In this document: in pieces, positions 13,205 to 32,474 of the stretch
How the letters are laid out: every line of letters begins with the position of its first letter
How positions within the stretch are numbered: the first letter of the stretch is position 1
Assembly (NCBI GenBank): GCA_025403435.1
Contig: JAJQZP010000256.1
Span: 961,648-1,025,647 of the forward strand
From: Artocarpus heterophyllus
Taxonomy: Eukaryota > Streptophyta > Magnoliopsida > Rosales > Moraceae
DNA: 64,000 nt
Direction: 5' to 3'
The notes under the pieces: model-generated
Told to the model about the DNA's origin: nothing
The model's database searches: none
What the model saw: only the letters and a program-made list of their open reading frames with translations
Translations under genes and position numbers: made by a program

Positions 13205-13568
13205 AAACAAAACACCATGCAATTCAAAAAGTCCCCCAAAATTCTCATCGCATTTTGAATTTTCTTATTATATATTTATTGAAAACGTTATGAAAAGAAT
13301 CTCATATAAGTTTATTAAAAAAAAAAGAATATCATATAAGTACGAAACAAAGCACCGTGTTATTCAGAGCCCGTTTGTTTCGATACTCGAATCACGGTTC
13401 GAATTATTTTGCTACAGTATTTTCTCTCATAAAAATTTAAATCTTCGTTCAAATACTCTATTCAAATACTCGAACCAAACGGGCCCTCAAAAAGCCTCCA
13501 AAATTCTCATGCCTTTTGAATTTTTCTATATATATTTATTAAAAACGTTATCAAAAGAATATCACAAG
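13205..13568. repeat. Tandem duplication of about 140 bp, second copy interrupted
   Basis: Copy 1 (about 13205-13320) and copy 2 (about 13341-13568) share 'CAAAACACC..G..ATTCA', 'AAAAATTCTCAT...TTTTGAATTTT', 'TATATATTTATT.AAAACGTTAT' and 'AAAAGAAT.TCA'. Copy 2 contains a 120-bp element after ATTCA that copy 1 lacks. Confidence 0.8.
13367..13486. mobile_element. Tourist/PIF-Harbinger-like MITE, 120 bp, with TCA target duplication
   Basis: It begins GAGCCCGTTTGTTTCGA and ends TCGAACCAAACGGGCCC, giving imperfect inverted ends. It is flanked by TCA on both sides (13364-13366 and 13487-13489). The uninterrupted neighbour copy reads ATTCAAAAAG at the same place, which serves as the empty site. A 3-bp TNA target fits PIF/Harbinger MITEs. 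The inner sequence AAAAATTTAAATCTTCGTT recurs at about 1460-1480. Confidence 0.82.
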
Positions 13569-14128
13569 TTTTTTTGGATGGTTTGTTCAAAAGGTTTTTT
13601 TTTTTCTTGGAAAAAATGGTTAGCCAAAAGTTAATGAAAAGGTTCCACAGATGTTAGCTCGGAATCTAGGATCCACATCCCAGAATTCTTTTTTTATTTT
13701 TAAATATTTTATATTTATTTGTAATTTTTGTGCGGAAAATATTTATCTGAAGTTTTTTTTTTGGTGGTTAATATTTATCTGAAGTTTCAAAAATATAAAA
13801 ATGTCTTAACAATTTTTATATTCATTTGTAATTTTTGTGCGAAAAATATTTTATCTGAAGTTTTTTGGGCAGTTAATATTTATCTGAAGTTAGAAAATAT
13901 AAAATATGGCTAACATCCACTAAAAAAAAGTTTTAACATTTAAAAAAATGTCTAATAATAATAATAATAATAATGATGATAAACGATAAAACAATTTTTT
14001 TTTTGTTTTTTTGTTTTGTTTTGTTTTTTTGTTTTTGTTTTTGTTTTTGTTTTGTTTTTGTTTTTTTGTTTTTTAAGTTTGGTGGGAGAAGCTTTAAACC
14101 CAAAGAGGAGTTCGCCGTCCATGGAGGC

Positions 14129-14136
14129 TATAAAAG
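14129..14136 (+). promoter_or_regulatory. TATA box of the UBP gene
   Basis: TATAAAAG lies about 450 bp upstream of the start codon at 14586. Transcription would start near 14160 and give a 5'UTR of about 425 nt with (GA) and CT-rich tracts and the TAGGGTTC motif often seen near plant start sites. Confidence 0.55.
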
Positions 14137-14585
14137 TTTGGGTGCGTGATTGACTCATCAGAGTTTCTAGAAGAGAGAGGGAGAGAGAGAGATAGAGAGA
14201 GAAAGACAACATCGTCGAAAACGACTGTTCCTGATTTCTCCAGACGCAATCCCAGATCATTTCCTTTCCTGCGCAATCTAGGGTTCTTCCTCTTCCAGTA
14301 TACTTCGCTTCTGAACTCCTTCTCCGATACTTCCAGATTTTTTTTTCCACATTCTCTCTTCGTCTGCTCGTCGATCTCTCTCGCCATAATCGCCGACTCA
14401 AGCTTAGTCCAACCGCTCCATCTCCCTCGCCGCAATCGGAATCACTACAATCTCTCTAATCGCTGTTCTTCTCGCCTCAATTCGGCGCGGATTTGAATCG
14501 TCTGAGTTGAATTGTATGCGTTTGTTGAATTCTTGAGATCTTTTGTCTCTGGTTGATTGATTAGCCGATTTTGTGCCGTAGAATC

Positions 14586-22003
<7,418 letters not shown>

Positions 22004-24287
22004 GGATGCAATTCAAGTAATGTTTTGCTATTTTATTGCTTCAAAGCTTTTGTTCGAAACTAACTTGGTGCAGGCGTCGTGAGACTCTCGCTTTCTACAT
22101 TTAGTGCGGTGGATTGGACATGAAAGTTGGCAATTCAGAAGCTACAGATCCGTTAAATCGGCATGGCAGAGCCATATACCCATTTTTTGAATGTTGCATA
22201 TGATTGAGGCAGCTTGGAATCCCTTCGTTAAATATTCCGTTAGTGTATTATTTTTTAGCTTATTTTGAAATAAAATTTTGGGAGGCTATTAGATTGCTCA
22301 AAAGATTTCTGCTTAGAGAAGTGAAATGTGCGTAATTAGGGCGCTTTTGGTCATTTACTCATCTCCGAGAGGGCCTTCTTTGGATCGATGATTAATATAT
22401 ATTGGCCATGGTTCACAATTGTGTAACCAACCCTTTCAAGCTCTCTATGGTATTTCTAGAATTTCAGCGCAGTACAAGATGCAGAAAGGTTTCGGCACGA
22501 ATCTGTACGCTCAAAACTCCAGGCCGTATATTTTTGTAATTGCCTTACAATTGATCAGAAAAAAATCACTATGGAGAAGAACCAGCTTTTAAAATTACTC
22601 TCGCACTATTCATTTTTTAGTGAAATTTATTTCTATCTCCTGCAATACGTGATAGAGATTTGTGTTCATGTCAAAGTCTTGAATATTAGGCTGAAGTATA
22701 CTGATGCAGTGACCACACAGTCCACTACAAAATGATGAACAAAAATACAAACATAGCAACAAAAGCAATCAGTAAAGTAGAATAAATTATGAATTTCGAT
22801 CAAATAAATCTCTCTAGCCTCTCTGGCAAAGCTCCTCATCACATGACTAAGACCGCAGTAGCATTATTGTTACTATTAAGACATTGAAATCTTAACCCTG
22901 CAAAAGTGGAAAAAGATAGAAAAAAGTGTGAGGAGGCCACTTTGAGAAAGATGAAAAGCAATATTCCCAAAGCTTTCACTCAACTTCCTAATCCTATGAA
23001 GCAGCCACACATTCATTACCGTTAATTGATCAAGTGGCTTGTGACCCACCTTGATTGGTCAAACTTTTTCAACAACTTTTACTAACAGTCACCAAACTCC
23101 ATTAAAGGTGTGTGTGCGGGACTCTTTTGGGAATTTTGGGCAGATGATATTCACTTTGTCGGAATGAAGCATACGCATAAAGACACATGACGATAACGAT
23201 AATGATAATGATTCTCAGAACACAATGGCGTACAAGCAAAGGAAGAGAATTTTCGACCTTTCCCTAAGTCCCAAGCCGCCTCTGTTCATCTCCTCTTTCT
23301 CATCGCCCCAAATCTTTGTTTTTTTTCCCCCTTTTGCTTTTTCAGACCTCTGGCTTGGCTCCTAATTAGGCCTTTTTTTCTTTTTTTGTGTTCTTCGAAT
23401 TCAAAGAAATAATCCGATCAAAAGTAGGTACGGAGCCAACACCCTCGGTAACAAATTCAAATGGTCCTTCCCCTGAAATAAACAGAATTTTACAACAATA
23501 GGATTATAGTACAAGTTTAGTTGGTAAAAAAAAACAACAACAAAGGAGATGTTTACTTTACATAGTGAAAGAGAAATTAAGAAGTTATTCTTTTTTTCTT
23601 TAAATAATGTCTATTTATAAAATTAATAATAAGAGTTTTATAAACCTTACATAATATAAAAAATAAGAAAAAAAATATTATTTTTTTCTACCTTTTAATA
23701 TTGATTTTTTATTAAAAAAAATAAATACTATATTTATTTAAATGTCTAAATTCAAGTGTTAATATTTAATAACTATGAGATTTGTAACAAGGATATTTTT
23801 GTGATCATAATAAATAAGATCACATTTTTTATATAAGTAAACACCAGAAAAAAAATAAAATTAATTTCTATTACCTTATCAAATAAATAAGAAACATTAA
23901 TAAATAATACTCACCCAAAATACTTGACCTTTATTTTCAATCCCATTACCTTATCCTAGCATTCCTTTAGGATTTGGTTAACATGCCCAAAGTTGACAGG
24001 TAATTACACAAAAGAAGCATGTGCTTGACAACGATGCGGTTGTTTTCTTGGTGAGTCGCTATCAAACCAAAACCCCCCATAACATCCAAAAGCCAATTGG
24101 GACAATTTGGCTCATCTTCTTCAAAGGAAATACCAACACTTGAGACTTTAAAAGCAAAATATATTTGAACAAACTTAAATCTCGTTAAGAATCTAAATAT
24201 TATTATCGCTTTGCGACGGAGACAAAAACAATTATGCCATTGTCATTACAACCAATTAAGACTTTTTGGACCAATTAATTAAAAAAT
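22004..24287. other. Intergenic between convergent UBP and GH17 genes
   Basis: The two genes converge, so both 3' ends face this stretch. The AT-rich part at 23570-23900 and the low-complexity T/A runs look non-coding. I see no gene, RNA or well-bounded transposon here. Confidence 0.6.
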
Positions 24288-25647
24288 CTACAAACCCCAC
24301 ACTGTAAAACTAAAACCCAACGACAACGCAAAAGCCAAACGACAAACGGCATTGCAGAAACTTACAGTGGAAACGGCAGAGGAGATGGACAAATAGCCAG
24401 TACTGGAAGAATTCGCCGTCGACGGAAGCGAAGACCCAGAGCTCGCCGGAGTACTAGACCCGCCAGAACTCGTCGTCGTGTTGCCGACGGAGGCGATGGA
24501 GCTCGTGGATATCCCGAGCGAATACACCGGAGTCATGTCGGGCTTGAAAAGCCCGTAGTTCCTCTCCGACGTTGGACCTGGCTTCATATTCTCGTTGAAC
24601 AGAGCAAACACGTAGATGTTCAGATCGCAATTCGGCCTCATCGGCGTCCCTTTCCTCTGGCAAATCGTCTTGATCAGGTTTCCATTATACTTCTTCGCGT
24701 TCTCCGGCGTCGCTCCTGCTTCATCGGCGTCTCCCTTCGACGGCCATCCGGTCTCGGAGATGTGCACAGGAAGCTTCTTGAACCCGACGGCGTCCAAAGC
24801 CGAGTGAACCGCGTCGATCTGCGCGAAAAGCATGTTGTCGTAGTGGAGATTCGTCGCCGGATCTAGAACCCCCTGGTTCGGCTGAAAGAGGACGAAATCG
24901 AGCGGAACTTGCTTCGGATTTCCTTTGTAGGCGAAGTAGGGATAGGCATTGATGAGAAACGGAGATCCGGTCTTGAGATTGAAGCTCAAGATCGGAGTAA
25001 TGCAGTTGACGAGGTCGCGCCGGAACTTTCCAGAAGAAGGAGGATAGGAAGATTCTAGAATGGCCAGGGAGTGAGTGGTGGTGACGGAGATCTGCTTGTC
25101 CAGGCCGAGGTCGACGAGGGCGGCGTGGACGCCCTGCATCGCTGGGAGGAGGTTGCCGGAGAGGGAGGTGTCGTTGAAGGTGAGGACCTCATTGCCGACG
25201 AAGATGGCGGTGATCTTCGTCGCCGGGAGGTGGGTCTGGACGTTGGACTTGATCCAGGATTGGGCCTGGGCCGGGTCCTGGATCTTGGACAGGTACTCGT
25301 TGCCAAGGCCCACCATGAGCTCCACTCCGGTGTTGGCGAACGAACGGAGGACTTTTGGATTGGCGTCGTAGAGCTTGACTTTCGTGGCGCCGATGGATTT
25401 GACCAAAGGAACGACGTCGTCTGGAGGTGGGAGGTTGTTCGCTATTTGGCCGTAGTTTACCCCCAGGGGTGTCACCATTACAGGAAACCAAAAAACTGAC
25501 CCCAAAAAAACACAAAATTAAAATGAGACCCACAAATTTCTATTTTTAAAAAAAAAGCACCGTGAGAGAGAGAGAGAGAGAGTATATACCTGAGAGGAAG
25601 AAGAAGAAGAAGAAGAAGAGAGGAGGGTAGGGTCTAGGGGACTCCAT
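24288..25647 (-). CDS. Glucan endo-1,3-beta-glucosidase, GH17, GPI-anchored type (2 exons, 421 aa)
   Basis: Exons on the minus strand: 25647-25590 and 25495-24288, with a 94-bp intron (CTCAG|GTATAT ... GGTCAG|TTTT). The start at 25647 adds MESPRPYPPL, seven Phe and LS before VFWFPVMVTPLGVNYGQ, giving a proper signal peptide that the single-exon reading lacks. The mature enzyme starts near TPLGVNYGQIANNLP. GH17 catalytic residues are visible: acid/base Glu about 122 in FVGNEVLT, nucleophile Glu about 267 in HISETGWPSKG. After the barrel (YGLFKPDMTPVYSLG) comes a Ser/Thr/Gly-rich linker and a hydrophobic end (LAFALSLGFSFTVWGL), typical of a GPI signal; no X8/CBM43 domain is present. It hydrolyses beta-1,3-glucan (callose) at the wall or plasmodesmata. 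By memory it resembles At1g32860 and At2g27500. Confidence 0.94.
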
Positions 25648-25920
25648 TGGAGGAAGAAAATGAAGCTCTTCTTCAGTAACTGTATCAGCAATGCCCAGAA
25701 AGAGAAACTGAAGATTTAACCTTTTGGGGGCGCTTAAAATGGTGTCCTCAAAGCGTTACACAAGGGAAAAAAATAATGTGTTTAGAGAGAGAGAGAGAGT
25801 TCAGTTCAGAGTCTCCAAGCTGAGGTATAGAGAGTACGACAGATGTAAGCAGTCCACTAGCTAGAACAGTGAAAACTACAAAACAGATTCTTTTTTTAGA
25901 GAGAGAAAGAGAGAGAGAAG
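25560..25920 (-). repeat. GA/CT tracts in the GH17 intron and 5' flank
   Basis: (GA)n runs at about 25564-25582 (inside the intron, next to the exon 1 donor), 25785-25798 and 25900-25918. Read on the gene's strand these are CT-rich tracts, common in plant 5'UTRs and core promoters. No TATA box was recognised. Confidence 0.6.
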
Positions 25921-26099
25921 AAAATGAGAGGGTAAGGAGAGGGCACTGATTGATATTTCTGAAGGGTGTTTATTTTTTTGGTCATTGCTTAGTTTTGGGT
26001 TGAAATTTAGGGTTCTTGATTGATGTTTGAGGGCTCTCTTAAAAGGGTGTACCCCAATGTGGAAAAAAAAGACCAAAATTGTGTGCTACTACTAATTAA

Positions 26100-27008
26100 A
26101 CAAAATGGTACCATATTGTTTAAATGACATTGGGTGTGGTTTTTGATTGATCATTGTGATCATTGATTGATGGGCATTTCAGCGGTATAGATGGGTTCTA
26201 TGGAGGTGGGACCTGGTGGGCCCCCAAGTGAGTATTTGTCCGACAAGGTTCACGTGATTAGCATTCTCTTCTAGGATGCTCCTTTTTTCTTTTTTTCGGT
26301 GGGAGAGGAGATGAACCATGAAGGTGGCAAACTTTACTTGATTTTTATCGTGGTTAGTAACTTTGCCTTTTCCTTTCTTTCTTTCTAACCTTCATTGCTC
26401 TTTCTTTTTTTGGTGGTTTATTAAAGGGCAGAGGGAAACGACAAAGACACAGAGAAACACAAAAGATACATGGCATATGTGCGAAGCAAGGCAGTTCTGA
26501 CTTTAGGCCACTCTACGTAATCATATTGATTATTCATTAATAATTACTCCTCAGCCAACTCTTGCATAGAAACACCTAATAGTTGTATCTTTTTTTAGGG
26601 AAAAAAAATACATGAATTTGATCTTACAACAAAAAGAATTGTTTGAGGGTTTGGCCTCAGTAGTTTCTGTTTCTCTTTGTTCCTTTGCGAACATTGATGA
26701 TAGTGGCTCAAGACCAGAGTGCTTCATATTTATGTTTAAGCACGCCTTTGTCCTTTGCTTTGCATTATTTGGTTGACTAACAATTCTCCACCAATAATAA
26801 TCATCAACCTTTAGTACATAATATTCCTTTCCGGGTGTCCTTTTTCGCCGTAGCATCATTTCTTATCTTGAGGAAGAAACTAAATATTTTCTTTAAAAAA
26901 AATAAAATCTTTCGGCTATAGAAAACATGATTATCAAGGAAAGCAAGAATAGTGTCAGAAAAATTACTTAAAGATGGAGTGTATACTAATGCTATCAAAA
27001 ACAATTAC
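26100..27008. other. Intergenic upstream of GH17, no gene seen
   Basis: AT-rich sequence with T-rich runs. Short minus-strand frames at 26551-26859 and 26804-27004 have no recognisable domain and no splice or promoter support. Confidence 0.55.
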
Positions 27009-27453
27009 AGAATAAATTACACTAATATTCTTTGTATTTTATTAAAATTACAGTAACACTTCTTGGATCAAAAGTAATCATATTAACATCCCGAGAGTTA
27101 ATTTTATTAAATTTTTTATTAAAATGACCAAAATTCCTAACTTAATTTCGACCCTTAATCCCTAAAATTAAATTTTAAGAGAAGGTTATGATAAAACCTA
27201 CTCAAAATTTTTATTGATAAGGCCTATTTTTTCTAGCCGTTAGATTAAAATTCAATAGTTCAAAAACTAAGTCTCATAAAAACAAAAACAAACGCACCCT
27301 CACCTCGATTATTTATTTTTATTTTCACCCATTATTTTTTAAAAGAACAAATAACAAAAAAAGAGAGAAAAAACCGTCAAAAATATATAAAAGGCCCACC
27401 ATTGGAGGGGGGATTATCATCGGCGGGGTGGGCCTCCGGTGGATGGTTGGCAG

Positions 27454-28231
27454 TAGGGGTGTTCTTCGGTCAGTTTCGTCGGTTTTTGGTCGGTTCGGTT
27501 ACCGAACCGCAACTTTCGGTTTTTAGAATTGCAAAACCAAAACCGCACCGCATACCAAGAGTATTTGGTCGGTTAACCGATCGTTCATGGTCGATTTTGT
27601 TCGGTTTGGTTCGGTTCGGTCAGTTTTGTGAAAAGGTTATCTAATGGTAGACAAGAAGCGAACTATCAGTTTACCACATTTTATTTTATTTTTTTGTTAA
27701 AGAATTGCTAAAATAGTACAATGTATTGTGTATTATTTAGGTTCTTTTTGAAATGGTGCTAAAAAAATACTATAACCGAACCGAAATATGCTAAAAAAAA
27801 TATTATTTAGCTTTGAAGTAGAATATGCATTCAGTTTTGGTTCGGTTATCTAATGGTAGACAAGAAGCGTACTATCAGTTTACCACATTTTATTTTATTT
27901 TTTTGTTAAAGAATTGCTAAAATAGTACAATGTATTATGTATTATTTAGGTTCTTTTTGAAATGCTGCTAAAAAATACTATAACCGAACTGAAATATGCT
28001 AAAAAAAATATTATTTAGCTTTGAAGTAGAATAGGCATTCAGTTTTGGTTCGGTTCGGTTCGGTTTATAAGCAGTCAAAACCGAAACCGAACCGCTCACA
28101 ACAGATTCGGTTCGGTTAACCGAACCCAACCTATTCGGTTTTCATGAAACCGATTTTTTCAGTCTTTTCTCGGGCGGTTCTTCGGTTCGGTTCGGTCGAT
28201 TTCAGTTTTTCAGTTTTTTTGTACAGTCCTA
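27454..28231. mobile_element. Non-autonomous hAT element, 778 bp, with 8-bp target duplication
   Basis: The flanks are identical: GTTGGCAG at 27446-27453 and at 28232-28239. The element begins TAGGGGTGTTCTTCGG and ends, reversed, TAGGACTGTAC, so the terminal repeats are short and imperfect. Near both ends are dense CGGTT/AACCG repeats (GGTTCGGTTCGG). Short inverted ends plus an 8-bp target duplication are diagnostic of hAT transposons. No transposase is encoded. A direct duplication lies inside. Confidence 0.9.
27635..28050. repeat. Internal 209-bp direct duplication in the hAT element
   Basis: Copies 27635-27843 and 27844-about 28050 both begin GGTTATCTAATGGTAGACAA and end TTCAGTTTTGGTTCGG, with only a few differences. 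Confidence 0.92.
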
Positions 28232-29040
28232 GTTGGCAGGTGTGTAGGGTCGCTAGGTGAGGGATGGCGGGTGGTCTTGGCGGAGAGCTACCGGATATGG
28301 GTATTGACTAATGGCGATATGCGATTGAGATTGGGAGATCTCCATTGCAATACCCACGACCTCCCTTCAGTCATGAGCTCGCGATCTCCATCTCAACAAT
28401 TGAAGGGTTGGGGGAGGTGCCGGTAGATCCTCGTCTCCGATCTCGACGTCGCTAGTCCGCCATGGGTGCAAAGGATTCCGCTCACGAGCAATATCGCGAG
28501 GCCGCCAAAGGAGCAAAGGTAGCGTCGGAGGGAAGGAATCACGACAGTCATACAATTTCGGCTTGCTTCATAATTGGATCACGGTGGAATCATGACGGAG
28601 AGGCGAAATCGCGATGGCGTCGCCATGGTTTGTGACCTAAGATCACGACGAAGCTCCATCCTAAGATTCCAACTCACGAAGTCCATGGTGGTCGTTACCA
28701 ATAACAACAGCATCCCTGGTGGTCGCGATTTCTACTGTCGGTCACCCCTTCCAGTGACAGAGAAAGAGCAGATTTTGTGAGAAATATTTTCGATGTTTTG
28801 GATTTTTTTTTTTAATTTTGGAGTTTTTTGAGAATCTAGTGTGTATGGACTCATCTAACTTGTGGTAAGTTTGTTTAATTTTGATCCTTTGAAGTAGATC
28901 TAATGGTCAATAAATAGGTCGTATTGATGAGAATAATTGGAGGGTTTTATTGTAGTTTTTCCCTAAATCTTTACCATTCAATTAAAAATAATAAAAAACC
29001 CCTCTAAAAACTAATCAAATAAACACCCCCCTCAAACAAA

Positions 29041-29066
29041 CCTCCCTCCCTCCCTCCTTCCCTCCC
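29041..29066 (+). repeat. (CCTC)n polypyrimidine tract
   Basis: A run of CCTCCCTCC repeats starts a C-rich island (about 29030-29460) rich in CCC and CCA codons in one frame. No domain or splice structure supports a gene. Confidence 0.8.
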
Positions 29067-30349
29067 TCTGCTCCCCCTAGCTGCCGTTTGCCATCGACCC
29101 CCCAACCTGTCGCAGCCTATCATGACATGCCCCCCGTCCTCCTTCACTCGAGCAATAGCAGCCTGTTGCAACTGTCGAGCCCCGCACGTCTAGCCACCGA
29201 GCCAGCTCCTGCCACCCGTCTTTGCATTCCTCCCACGTCAAACCTCACTCCCTTGCTCCCCCGTCGCCCACCCTAGCCTAGCCCCAACCCAAACCACCGA
29301 AGCACCTCCCTCGCTACCTCATCGTTTCCTGTCATGCTCCCACACCTTGTTGGCCCCTCTCCCACAACCCAGCCCAGCCCACTTCCCACTTGCAACATAC
29401 GACCTTGACCATACCTTGTCGCCCAGCCCACCCAGACTACCGTCGCACCCACATAGATAGAAAGAGAGATTTCTTTGGTTTTTTTTTTTAGGTTTTTAAA
29501 ATAAGATTTCTTTGGGTTTTTACTAATTTTTTTTTTTTTGAAATCAACTTTTTTTGAGGGTTTTTTATTAGATTCTGATTTTTTTGAAAAGTTTCTTAAT
29601 TTTTTTAAATAAAGTTTTCTTTGTTTTTGTTTTTTAAATAATTTTTTAAATTTTATATATTTTTTATTTTTTCTAAAAAAGTTTTTTTGTTTATAATTTT
29701 TAAAGTTTGATGAAAAATAAATATTTTTTATAATTGAATTATGGTTTTGTTAGAATGTTAGTTTTGGTTTTGTTGAAATTAATGTCTTTTAGTTTTGTTA
29801 AGCATGGTGTGTGAATTTAATTAGTTTGTGTGATTGTGATTATTTTATGTCATTAGTTTGTATCACAGTCAACTTTTTAAAATTGAAAATGTAGATCCAC
29901 ATGTTATATATTTGGGCCTTTAATTGTGGACTTTTTTTGACTGCGTAATTATAATATTTGTATTTTATATTATTTTGAACATAAATGTTATCTTTGGAAA
30001 AAAGGGAAAAAAAATATTTTATCTTCCATTAGGGTGAATTTATAGTTACAAGTGTGTTTAAATTGTTTATACTCATTTTAATATCAAAGAAGGCTAAAAA
30101 TGTCATTTCAAGGTGCATAAATAGCTTAAAATATTTTTGATGGATAAAAGGGCAATTTTGACATTTTAAGCAACATTAATTAACAGTCAACTAACAATCA
30201 AACCTCATGGTTAACTAATAGAAGAGTCTCTCTGTAATTCTTTTAAACAATCAGGGAGTGTTAGTGTGATTAGTTTTGGTTCAAGGGTGTCTCTGTAATT
30301 TAGATAAAACAAAATAGGTGAGTGTAATTTACCCAAAATTAAATTAAGG

Positions 30350-32450
30350 ATATATCAAACTTTAGAGGAAAAAATATAATTTCAGAAAGCGGAATGTAAT
30401 TTTACGAAAAACGGGATATAATTTTTATTTAATTTTAAATACAACATTGAAAATAAAAAAGTTTAAGAAGGACGAGTGTCTTCTTTCGTAGGTGTGTAGT
30501 TTTGCTCTTAGCACTGTATATATATAGATAACAAATCAATCAGGGTTCAACAATATTATTGAATTTCTTGTTAATAATGACACCATTTTGTTAATTTTAT
30601 GTCATACAGAAAGCATTATTCTTTTTTGAGTTCTGCAATTGATTACCATGAGTCCTTTGTTATTAGTAGTTCGACCTTCCGTCATGATAGCCCCTTTTAA
30701 TCTCACTTTTTCCATCCTTTTTAACCTTTTTTTTTTCCATTTGTTTGGAAATTGCATAAGCTAACTGCTTTTCAAGTAATAATTCTTCTGCATGGTTTAT
30801 TTTGTGACCACTTTCACTGGTATTCTCTATTATAAGTGGTATTTGCTAATTACTGTCAACTAGTGCTCCGTGATGTTACAAGTTATCAAACTTAGAATTA
30901 AATGATGTACATTTCGTTTGTAGTAAAAAATGGCCATGTTCGGAATATCTTATAATAAACAATTAGTATAAAGACAGAAGCAAAACAACCTAAGAAATGT
31001 CTCCTCCATTGAAATTTGTTGCTTTCCAAAGTGTAAAGATATCGATGCGATGTAACAAACAAATAATGTTGTATAATTGTTAGAATATGGTGACCGAATT
31101 CAGTTTGGCTTGACTTAAAAACCTCGTTGTGTGATAATTGTGGTAAAAAAACAAACGATTTTTCATGATATCAGTAGTGGACTATAGGATCAAGACCTTT
31201 ATGTTTTAGGCCATTTAGTTTATGTTTTGGGCCCATAGGTTTTGTTTATACACCTATATATAATGTATTACATTAGGGTTTAGTATTATTGTTTGTAGCC
31301 CCCTTGATTGTTGTTGCCTTATAATCTTTTTTGAGTTTAATGATTTTCTTCTTTTTTGTTCGTAGTTTTTTAAAAACAATCCTGCTCAAAAAAGAAATGA
31401 GGTGGAAAATGTAATGCGACAAAATAGTATACAAGTTTCTTCATCTGTATGTCAGAAATTTAAATAAATGAAAATTCTCCAAGCAATCACGTTGGGCTTC
31501 TAATGCGTGTAACTACATTCATCTCTTCGTATAACTAAGCTTTTTATATTAAAAGATTATTTTCCTCTGATGTTATTTTTCTTTTCCTTCTAAGTTGATA
31601 TTAATTTTGTTAATTTGTTTATAACAACTGCTAACTATCAGAAAATGAACTTCCAATCCGGTATTTTCTTTCTGAAGAAGTGGACGTTTCTCTATGTCGT
31701 TCAATTTTCCTTTGCTTCTGTGCATGTGAAATTCTCTTACTTATTTGTGACCATGTGCACTTCAGTTCTGAACATAAAGCTCATAGAATTTTAAAAAGTT
31801 ATTCTTTCCGTATATGGTTGTGCTTAAAACTCTTTCTGGGATTCAATATACAAACATATTTAAGGTAAATAAAATAGATAAAGAAAAAGAAAAAAAAATT
31901 GAAAAGAAAAGTTTGTGTCCATTGGTCCCCTCGCAAATTTTTTTTTTTAAGAATATTATTATTATTAACATTATATTGAGATTTTTGATAAATTCTTGAT
32001 GCATCAAAAAGAAGCATTGAAACATAGAGGTAATGCTACAAGTCATCAACCCCAGATGGTTTTTTAAGGCTTTTCTTCAAAAACTTGTATTCTAATGCAA
32101 GGAAATAATTTGAAATTTTAAAATTCAATAGAGAAATAGAGTAGGATAAAAAATATACAAAATCAATAAAAGCGAATGAGTAGAAAAACTCATTATATAC
32201 TATTGAGGCTGCTATCTAACAAGTTCTACCTACTATTGGATTTGAACCAATTAGTTTTTTTTTTTTTTTTTTTGGTTCATTACACTATATAGAGCTGCAA
32301 ATGTCATTGTCCCTAAAAATTATATCATTGTTTACTAGAACAGCGCTCAATTATCAACAGAACATCATGCTCACTCTTTAAAAACTAGAACCAAGTGAGC
32401 AAGAATCTGTTACTACCCTCTTACGAGGTTAGATTACGTTTACTCTGTAG
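30350..32450. other. Intergenic downstream of GBSS1
   Basis: AT-rich sequence with a 17-nt T run near 32255. Overlapping short frames at 31680-32049 are low complexity. Nothing gene-like is supported. Confidence 0.6.
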
Positions 32451-32474
32451 ACTAGAAAACGGCGCATATAGAGC

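Larger units (their letters stand above)
12700..14120. other. Intergenic between tRNA-Gly and the UBP gene: nested small repeats
   Basis: It holds a CT-rich patch (12860-12900), a diverged tandem duplication interrupted by a Tourist-like MITE (13205-13568), a second tandem duplication (about 13718-13912, period near 105 bp, unit containing 'GTAATTTTTGTGCG' and 'TATTTATCTGAAGTT'), a short ATA repeat near 13955 and a long T-rich (TTTTTG)n run at 13994-14072. No gene is supported. Confidence 0.7.
27010..30340. mobile_element. Probable MULE-like element with long inverted ends, about 3.3 kb
   Basis: The left end (27010-27130) reads AATAAATTACACTAATATTC, then AAATTACAGTAACACTTCTT, TCAAAAGTAATCATATTAAC, AAAATGACCAAAATTCC. 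The reverse complement of the right end (about 30160-30340) reads GGGTAAATTACACTCACC, AAATTACAGAGACACCCTTG, CCAAAACTAATCACACTAAC, AAAATGTCAAAATTGCC. These are clearly homologous inverted ends of 110-170 bp. GGGTAAATTACA ends are typical of plant Mutator-like elements (family knowledge). The inside has no transposase but does hold GC-rich islands (28240-28780, 29030-29460) that could be captured or decayed gene pieces, plus a nested hAT element. A clear 9-bp target duplication was not found. Confidence 0.6.

Noticed and set aside
25055..25533. Frames on both strands over the GH17 gene
   Set aside because: They are shadows of a GC-rich coding exon; the GH17 frame carries the catalytic motifs.
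29088..29276. 62-residue Pro-rich frame
   Set aside because: Low-complexity C-rich island within a transposon; no start context, splice sites or recognisable domain.
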